From: an uncultured Bacilli bacterium
GTDB taxonomy: Bacteria > Bacillota_I > Bacilli_A > RF39 > UBA660
Direction: 5' to 3'
Length of the DNA: 64,000 nucleotides
Assembly (NCBI GenBank): GCA_934100165.1
Contig: CAKOPN010000004.1
Span: forward strand, 132,385 to 196,384
Shown: positions 58,650-64,000 of the stretch, one piece after another
How positions within the stretch are numbered: the first letter of the stretch is position 1
How the letters are laid out: every line of letters starts with the position of its first letter
Position numbers and translations under genes: made by a program
Notes under the pieces: generated by a model
The model's database searches: none
What the model was told of the DNA's origin: nothing
The model's input: only the letters and a program-made list of their open reading frames with translations

Positions 58650-58729
58650 AGATATAAGAGAACTTTTAACATGGCACTTCACACTTTTCAATTGACTACT
58701 TTTTTTAAGTATATTTTCACTTTTTTCAC

Positions 58730-58763
58730 AAAAAAACATAAGATTTTAATTGCTTAACTTATG
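58730..58763 (-). terminator. Terminator after the frameshifted small membrane gene
   Basis: CATAAG / CTTATG (58737-58742, 58758-58763) followed by seven U in transcript sense. Confidence 0.7.
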
Positions 58764-58799
58764 CTTTAAAAATTACTAACTATAAATTTTATTATATAT

Positions 58800-59061
58800 T
58801 TATTTTTTCTCTTGTTTTTCCCATATTTTTCTTACTAAGTTTAATGACATAGTTGATAAAGTAAAACCAATAACTAGAACTAGTGAGTTTAAGAAAATGT
58901 TATCAGATTTTCTTATTACGTAAGAATATGCTATAACAACTATATATGTTAATATCATTATGCAAATTCTTCTTGTCCATGATGTTTCCCAAGCTTTATC
59001 AGTCTCAATTTTCTTATTGCTTTTTTCTATCGCTTCAACTCTTTTTTTCCAAATCTTTCAT
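58800..59061 (-). pseudogene. Small two-helix membrane protein, frameshifted at an A7 run
   Basis: ATG at 59061 follows a GAGGTGAT site and gives MKDLEKKS before a stop. Deleting one A from the A7 run at 59042-59048 yields an uninterrupted 86-residue protein: MKDLEKRVEAIEKSNKKIE, DKAWETSWTRR, then two membrane helices (ICIMILTYIVVIAYSYVI and NSLVLVIGFTLSTMSLNLV) and a basic end. The DKAWETSWTRR segment recalls a small membrane-protein family of Firmicutes. Downstream terminator intact. Either a genuine frameshift, a switchable homopolymer or an assembly error. Confidence 0.65.
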
Positions 59062-59200
59062 AACTTAGATATCACCTCAGATTCACAAGTTTTTTTATAT
59101 TTCTTTAAATTAGATTATATCATAGACATAATAACCAAACTCAATATTATTTTTTTAGGCTATAAAATGTGTTACAATAAATCAGGAAAGAAGGAAAAAT

Positions 59201-60595
59201 ATGAAAAGTTTTTTTGATAAAATAAAAGTTTCTAACTGGCCACTTATCTTTTTGTTACTAGCCTTTAGCACTGTATTTTTACTTTTCTTAATAGCAGAGA
59301 AATATATTTATACCATAGTAATATTTGGAATTATCGTATTTATATCATTTAAGATGAACATTTCAAAATTTCCACTTATGTTATTTATATTATCAATGTT
59401 AACAAAAATAGTAGCTATCTTAATAATTACTCCTCCAATAGAATCTGATTTTCTAACTATGTATCAAGCCTCCAATTTGTTAAGGGTTGGTGATTTAAGT
59501 TATACAGAATCAAGTTACTTTATAAAGTGGAGTTACCAAGTTGGTCATGTAGTTTACCAGGCTATATTATTAAATATATGTAACAGTATTTTCTTCTTGA
59601 AAATAGTTAACTGTTTAGCACTTTCTGGTACAACTGTTTTGATTTATTTAATAGTAAAGGATTTTTTAAATGAAAAAGTTGCTAAATTTACAAGCTTAGC
59701 ATACGTATTTTATTTACACCCAGTTCTTTTAACAACTGTTTTAACAAATCAGCATATGCCAACATTTCTTTTTTTCTTGGCTTTATATATAATTATTAAA
59801 GATAATATTTTTAAGACAGAGCCAGTTTTAAAATATCTAATAGTGGGGACTTTAATTGGTATTGGAAATATCATGCGTCCAGAAGGAATTGTTTTTGTTT
59901 TGACAGTAATTACTTATCTTTTGTGTGTATGTTATAAATCAGAAAGTTTTAGAAGTATAGCTTTAAAAGTTCTAGTTTTAATACTTAGTTACACCTTTGT
60001 TACAAAAGGATGCTCCTTAGCATTTCAAACATTTAATTTAAGTAAAAATGGTCTTAGTAATCAAGATCCGTTATGGAAGTTTGTTTTAGGGACAAATTAT
60101 GAAAAGCAAGGGCGATACAACGAAGATGATCTTATTTACTCAGGAAATAGAGAAAAAGAGCTAGAAATTATAAAATCTAGAACTATAGGAAATCCCATTC
60201 AATTTTCTAAATTGTTAGCCATAAAAGCAAAAGCTTTTTGGACCGGTAACAACTTGTACTGGTCAAATGATTATTTAAATAACGATAATATAACCATTTT
60301 TTCTAAACAAATATCTGGAGAAAGTGTAAATGAATTTTTAAATGCTCTAAATGAACAGTTATACATAATTATTTTTGTTTTAGCTTTAATTGGTCTTTTC
60401 TCTTTAATAAAGACAAAATATGATAAAAGACTGGATTTATTTGTTATATTGTTATCTGCATACTTTGTTATATATTTACTAATTGAAGTAATGAATAGAT
60501 ATACTTATACTCCTAGAGTTGCTGTCTTTATATTAGCAGGTGTTGGTGTTAATTATTTATCAAATAAAATTAAAAGTTATAAAAACTTTATTTAA
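59201..60595 (+). CDS. Polytopic membrane protein, likely GT-C glycosyltransferase
   Basis: 464 residues with about twelve membrane helices. A first extracellular loop PIESDFLTMYQASNLL carries an acidic residue where PMT/ArnT-type glycosyltransferases (GT39/GT83) have their catalytic Asp, and MRPEG (about 227-231) is typical of the same superfamily. Such enzymes use polyprenyl-phosphate sugars to decorate lipids or proteins. Target unknown. Single gene with AAGGAAAA-type site and terminator. Confidence 0.65.
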   Translation: MKSFFDKIKVSNWPLIFLLLAFSTVFLLFLIAEKYIYTIVIFGIIVFISFKMNISKFPLMLFILSMLTKIVAILIITPPIESDFLTMYQASNLLRVGDLSYTESSYFIKWSYQVGHVVYQAILLNICNSIFFLKIVNCLALSGTTVLIYLIVKDFLNEKVAKFTSLAYVFYLHPVLLTTVLTNQHMPTFLFFLALYIIIKDNIFKTEPVLKYLIVGTLIGIGNIMRPEGIVFVLTVITYLLCVCYKSESFRSIALKVLVLILSYTFVTKGCSLAFQTFNLSKNGLSNQDPLWKFVLGTNYEKQGRYNEDDLIYSGNREKELEIIKSRTIGNPIQFSKLLAIKAKAFWTGNNLYWSNDYLNNDNITIFSKQISGESVNEFLNALNEQLYIIIFVLALIGLFSLIKTKYDKRLDLFVILLSAYFVIYLLIEVMNRYTYTPRVAVFILAGVGVNYLSNKIKSYKNFI

Positions 60596-60597
60596 TG

Positions 60598-60627
60598 ATA
60601 AAACCCTTAAAAATTAAGGGCTTTATT
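60598..60627. terminator. Bidirectional terminator
   Basis: ATAAAACCCTTAAA / ATTAAGGGCTTTAT, near-perfect arms with T7 on the plus strand; serves the membrane-protein gene and the convergent PBP fragment. Confidence 0.8.
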
Positions 60628-60630
60628 TTT

Positions 60631-61497
60631 TTATTCTCCTAAAAGAAGTCTTATTTTACTATTTATATCAATCTTAGTACCGTCTTTTGGTGACTGCTCC
60701 ACTACCTTGGTTCCTGTTCCTGAATATTCAACTTCGACAGGATATAATTCTCTTGATGCTTCTTTTGCTGTTTTTCCTATAACATTCGGTACGGTAAAAT
60801 AAGTAATATCATCCCACTGTTTAACTTTTTCAATGCCACCTTCTTGTTTTTCTATGTCTAAAGCATCAATTATATCAAGAAGTATTTTTCTTGCAATTGG
60901 GGCAGTTGTATAGCTAGATAAAAGTGCTGTCTTTTTTGGATTATCTATGGCTAGATAAAGTACTGCTTTAGGATCATTGCTAGGTACTACTGCCATGAAA
61001 CTCATTATGTAATTATTTACTAAATACTTTCCATCTTGTACTTTCTGCGCTGTTCCTGTTTTGCCACCTACTCTATAACCATCAATATAAGCATACTTTC
61101 CTCCACCACGTGCGACAACACTTTCAAGTGCATAACGCATTTTATCACTAGTATCTTTGCTAATTGTCTTTCTAACAAGAGTTTTATCATACGTTTTAAT
61201 TACGCTATTAGTTTCTGGTTCTAAGAATCTTTTTACTATATATGGTTTGTAAAGATCACCGCCATTTACTACTGCACTAACTGCTGTTACTTGTTGTATA
61301 GGTGTAACACTTACTCCTTGACCAAATGCAGTTGTAGCAAGCTCTAGATCACCAACTTTGTCAAGTGGAAATATTATACCTTTTCCTTCACCGTTTAGGT
61401 CAATACCAGTTCTAGCACCAAATCCAAACAAATCAAGATAAGAAAATAATTTTTCCTTTCCAAGCGTTAATCCAAGTTTTACAAACCCTGGGTTGCT
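60631..61497 (-). pseudogene. 3' part of a penicillin-binding protein gene (SpoVD/PBP2-like), interrupted by an integrative element
   Basis: The frame holds 288 codons of a class B PBP: SNPGFVKLGLTLGKEKLF just after the expected SxN region, ATTAFGQGVSVTPIQQ, the KTGTAQ motif (YRVGGKTGTAQKV) and one C-terminal PASTA domain (FTVPNVIGKTAKEASREL). The catalytic SxxK and everything before it are absent. Upstream of codon SNPGF the same frame runs into integrase coding sequence read out of frame, so any ATG there is chance. A single PASTA domain is typical of sporulation PBP SpoVD; division PBP2B-type is the alternative. The 5' half should lie on the far side of the element. Confidence 0.85.
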
Positions 61498-63259
61498 TGG
61501 TGTTACCACTGGAACAGAAAAGAGCATTTTTCCCTTTATTTTCAAGAGTTCCACATTTAATTCCAATGTTCTTATGTCGGCTATTTTGAATCTCTTTATC
61601 ACCAAAAGAACATTTTTCTGGATAAAAATTTGATAACTCAAGTTTTTTTCTTTTGTTATCAATTTCTAATTCTCTGTATATTGTATCTGCATTAAAATTG
61701 AAATAAATAATTAATCTTACATGTTTTCTATCGCCATTTATTTTTTCAACTTCTACTCTTTCAACTAATATTCTCATTAAATTAGGTAGCTCTTTCTGTA
61801 AATCAGCTTTTGAAGTAAGAGTATTTCTAACTTCTATTATTTTTTCCTTTAATTTTGTAAGTTCTGCATTAGGATTATTAAGTCTATCAATTTTCTTTTT
61901 TAAGGAATTAATTTCATTGTTAAACTTATCATTTCTTTTCTTAAACTCTAAATCATCAATCATTCCTTTAATACTCAAATCTAATAATTTATTCTTTTGG
62001 TTTTCTATTTTTGTAATTTGATTGTTTATGCTTCCAATATTATCAGAACTATTATTACTGCTTATAATATTCTCATATTCGTTTATTACCCCACTTAAAT
62101 ATTCTTTTTTATTATCTATAAAATCACTAAATATTTGTACAAATATCTTATCTAGATATTCTTCTCTTAAGATTGGTGAAGAACAGGCACCAACTCCCTC
62201 AGTTTTATATTTCTTACAAGACCATGTAGGATTATTTGCTCTATTACTTCCACCAGCTCTTATAAATACATTACCACAATCCTTACAATATAATAAACAG
62301 CTATATTTTGCAGTTTCTAAAGATTTTTCAGAATTTAGAATGTGTCTTGCAGGTGATTTTTTTCTCATCTCATGAAGTTCATTTGCTTTATTCCATAACT
62401 CTTCAGATACAATCGCCGGAACTCTATCATCATGCTCAATTATTTGTCTATCTTTTGGAACTTTTTTCTTTTTATGTATTTTATAATTTTCAACCTCAGT
62501 TAATCTAGCAGTATAATACCCTTTATATCTAGGATTAGTTAAAAATTTTGCCATAGTTGTATCGGAATATGGTTCCCCTTTTGAATTTAAATATCCCATT
62601 TTTGCAAGATCTTGTCCTATCTTCTTAAGACCAACTTTCCCAGATGCATAAGTTTCAAAAAGATAAGTAATTATTGGTGCTTCTGCTGGATTAATTTCAT
62701 ATCTTCCATCTTTTTTGAAATATCCAGTTAAATTACCACCAATAAGTTTTCTATCTTTAATCATTCTATTAATACCAAATTTAACTCTTTCAGAAAGTTT
62801 TCTAACTTCATCTTGAGCTAAGCTTGACATAATTGTAAGTCTAAACTCCGAATCTTCCCCTATTGTATTAAGATTATCTGATAAAAAATATACAATAACT
62901 CCCTGTTTTAATAAATACTCTGTATATTTTATACTATCAACAGTATTTCTTGAAAACCTTGATATCTCTTTTGTAACTATCATATCTATTTTTCCAAGAG
63001 TAGCGTCCTCTATCATTTTTAGAAATTTATCTCTATTTTTTACAGCAGTTCCACTAATTCCTTCATCTATATAACCACCACAAAATACCCAGTTTTTGTT
63101 TTCCGTTATCATCTCTTTAAAATAGTTTTGTTGGTTCTCCAAACTATTTAATTGATCGTCCTTATCTGTTGAAACACGAGCATAATATACTACTCTAAGT
63201 GGCATATCATAAATCGTTTTTCCTTTTCTTAAATCTTCCCTTGCTTTTTTTATATCCAT
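61433..63259 (-). CDS. Large serine recombinase of an integrative element
   Basis: 608 residues. Catalytic serine in YYARVSTDKDDQLNSLENQ (Ser30), GYIDEGISGT, ISRFSRN with the essential Arg; recombinase domain (KRYEINPAE-like region, AMKFLTNPRYKGYY-like region), zinc ribbon (CLLYCKDCGNVF ... WSCKKY), and a long coiled coil (about 415-480). It recombines attP and attB for integration and, with a directionality factor, excision. It overlaps the PBP fragment by about 65 bases, so its last 22 or so residues are read from host DNA. Follows a small conserved element gene. Confidence 0.92.
   Translation of the reverse strand: MDIKKAREDLRKGKTIYDMPLRVVYYARVSTDKDDQLNSLENQQNYFKEMITENKNWVFCGGYIDEGISGTAVKNRDKFLKMIEDATLGKIDMIVTKEISRFSRNTVDSIKYTEYLLKQGVIVYFLSDNLNTIGEDSEFRLTIMSSLAQDEVRKLSERVKFGINRMIKDRKLIGGNLTGYFKKDGRYEINPAEAPIITYLFETYASGKVGLKKIGQDLAKMGYLNSKGEPYSDTTMAKFLTNPRYKGYYTARLTEVENYKIHKKKKVPKDRQIIEHDDRVPAIVSEELWNKANELHEMRKKSPARHILNSEKSLETAKYSCLLYCKDCGNVFIRAGGSNRANNPTWSCKKYKTEGVGACSSPILREEYLDKIFVQIFSDFIDNKKEYLSGVINEYENIISSNNSSDNIGSINNQITKIENQKNKLLDLSIKGMIDDLEFKKRNDKFNNEINSLKKKIDRLNNPNAELTKLKEKIIEVRNTLTSKADLQKELPNLMRILVERVEVEKINGDRKHVRLIIYFNFNADTIYRELEIDNKRKKLELSNFYPEKCSFGDKEIQNSRHKNIGIKCGTLENKGKNALFCSSGNTKQPRVCKTWINAWKGKIIFLS
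61490..61540. other. Probable attachment-site junction (PBP gene / integrative element)
   Basis: PBP similarity starts at about 61497-61510 on the minus strand and integrase-specific sequence lies to the right. The junction region holds the small palindrome TGGTAACACCA (minus strand), of the kind that flanks the crossover dinucleotide in serine-integrase sites. The exact core cannot be fixed without the other end or an empty site. Confidence 0.6.
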
Positions 63260-63300
63260 TATTCCTCACTCTCCTTTCATGTTCTTAAAAAGCAAGATAA

Positions 63301-63549
63301 CTAGGATGATGACATGCTACCATGATTTTTCCCTATTGTCAAACCATCATTACTCTTGTCTTTATATTCATTTTTTATTTTTGTCATTCTTCCAAGTATT
63401 GATTGTTCCATTAAACTAAAAACTTTTAAATCAATTACTTTACTCTCATATAATTCTCTATTTAAAATTAGTCGCCATTCTAATAATTTATATTCCAAAG
63501 GCAAATGTTTGGTACTACACTTTATTTCAATTTCATCTGTGTTATACAT
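63301..63549 (-). CDS. Small element-associated protein, SHOCT-like
   Basis: 82 residues, no signal peptide. The central EYKLLEWRLILNRELYESKVIDLKVF and MEQSILGRMTKI have the pattern of small SHOCT-type proteins often encoded directly before serine recombinases of Firmicute integrative elements. It is 41 bases upstream of the recombinase and probably co-transcribed. It could act as excision factor or regulator; not proven. Confidence 0.5.
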   Translation of the reverse strand: MYNTDEIEIKCSTKHLPLEYKLLEWRLILNRELYESKVIDLKVFSLMEQSILGRMTKIKNEYKDKSNDGLTIGKNHGSMSSS

Positions 63550-63565
63550 GTTATACCGTCCTCAT

Positions 63566-63778
63566 CTAACTATATGAGATAAAAATATAAATAATACTAA
63601 ATAAAAATACACATTTAGGATTTTTAATTCTCCCATTTTCTAGTAACCATAATTCTATTTCAGATATATTTTATATTCTTGATAAATCACTTAAAGTAAG
63701 ATTTAATTTATTTCTTGCTATTTTAATTATTTCACCTAATTTTTTTATATTTAATTCGCCTCTCTTCCTCTCTAGCAC
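63566..63778 (-). pseudogene. Degenerate XRE-type helix-turn-helix gene
   Basis: One frame reads KLGEIIKIARNKLNLTLSDL, SRI, stop, NISEIELWLLENGRIKNP, which follows the XRE helix-turn-helix layout with a TAA in place of one codon between helices 3 and 4. No good start codon with a ribosome binding site is seen. Probably a decayed element repressor; an isolated nonsense mutation or coincidence is possible. Confidence 0.5.
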
Positions 63779-63793
63779 TCTTACTAGATATTT

Positions 63794-63868
63794 TTAATGC
63801 ACAAAATAAAAAAGTGATAGTCCTAAAACTAACACTATAAATATTAACCATTTCCAAAATGGCATCAT
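63794..63868 (-). CDS. 24-residue hydrophobic peptide
   Basis: ATG at 63868 with TGAGGTAAT directly upstream; MMPFWKWLIFIVLVLGLSLFY... ends after His24. One membrane helix with aromatic/basic start, of the size of small membrane peptides or type I toxins. Its strong ribosome binding site makes it worth listing; no homologue is claimed and no antisense antitoxin was identified. Confidence 0.5.
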   Translation of the reverse strand: MMPFWKWLIFIVLVLGLSLFYFVH

Positions 63869-63883
63869 ATTACCTCATTTCCA

Positions 63884-63925
63884 AAATAAAAAAGAATAGA
63901 AATTCTTTTAGAAAATCTATTCTTT
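63884..63925 (-). terminator. Terminator of the gene at the right edge
   Basis: AAAGAATAGA / TCTATTCTTT with a 15-base centre and a T6 tail in transcript sense; the 5' arm begins at the stop codon. Confidence 0.8.
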
Positions 63926-64000
63926 ATTTAACTTTATTAGCAAGTTTTATAACTGCTTTAGTATATTTCATAAGTTCTTTTTTGTTTTTAAATCCACAAG
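63924..64000 (-). CDS. C-terminal end of an unidentified element gene
   Basis: The last 24 codons (FKNKKELMKYTKAVIKLANKVK and two before) of a basic helical protein whose start is beyond the window, followed by a good terminator. Too short to identify. Confidence 0.45.
   Translation of the reverse strand, partial: CGFKNKKELMKYTKAVIKLANKVK

Noticed and set aside
58960..59217. Plus-strand 85-codon frame before the GT-C-like gene
   Set aside because: It overlaps the conserved, frameshifted small membrane gene on the other strand and has no ribosome binding site.
1..64000. CRISPR arrays, rRNA genes, recoded UGA codons
   Set aside because: No regularly spaced repeats and no rRNA segments were seen, and conserved proteins use TGG for Trp with TGA acting as stop, so the code is standard.

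Overview
The window comes from a low-GC, Gram-positive, spore-forming-type bacterium. Translation uses the standard bacterial code with strong GGAGG-like ribosome binding sites. Gene content and order (gpr-spoIIP, miaB-ymcA-cotE, infC-rpmI-rplT, rpsO-pnp, arcA-argF-arcC) point to Bacillota, class Bacilli. The very AT-rich sequence and many lineage-specific surface proteins suggest an uncultured gut lineage near Erysipelotrichales/RF39; that placement is inference.

Layout. 1-1900: translation genes (rpsB end, infC-rpmI-rplT) behind a structured attenuator leader. 1909-8163: two consecutive four-gene cassettes. Each has a Ser/Gly-rich helical protein, a WXG100 protein, a second WXG-like protein and a large protein with an N-terminal helical domain and a C-terminal enzyme domain (papain-like in one, alpha/beta hydrolase in the other). 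They look like a duplicated type VII secretion substrate module without local machinery or immunity genes. 8259-10596: sporulation genes spoIIP and gpr. 10697-16925: rpsT, a transglutaminase-like protein, pyk, a hydrolase, pnp and rpsO. 17074-20753: three tandem paralogous sigma-70 factors with an extra N-terminal domain. 20820-23462: two CmpB-type membrane proteins and glyS with a compact T-box leader. 23648-29946: a 1526-residue surface protein with a G9 tract near its start, a truncated copy of its 5' end, and two small membrane proteins. 30049-32384: cotE, ymcA, miaB. 32478-41449: ASCH, SemiSWEET, a beta-helix protein, a DUF11 protein with a slippery A7, lipoproteins, proS, an MTA/SAH nucleosidase and a possible solitary nuclease. 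41451-41673: tRNA-Cys and tRNA-Gly plus an inverted copy of the tRNA-Gly 3' end. 41783-48302: an InlB-repeat protein, a giant divergent SecA, a Xer recombinase and a LexA-like protein that has lost its self-cleavage residues. 48329-53873: a coiled-coil protein, an ABC-F ATPase and an amino-acid ABC importer. 53947-58566: arginine deiminase operon in which carbamate kinase is fused to a YfcC-type transporter. 58800-60595: a frameshifted small membrane protein and a GT-C-like membrane protein. 60631-64000: the 3' half of a PASTA-type penicillin-binding protein gene, cut by an integrative element whose large serine recombinase reads across the junction.

How parts fit together. The arginine operon plus the adjacent importer would take up arginine and make ATP from it. 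The sporulation genes are dispersed but intact. The penicillin-binding protein interrupted by a serine-recombinase element recalls sporulation genes restored by excision (sigK-skin type); this is a hypothesis. Several translation operons carry structured leaders suggesting autogenous control.
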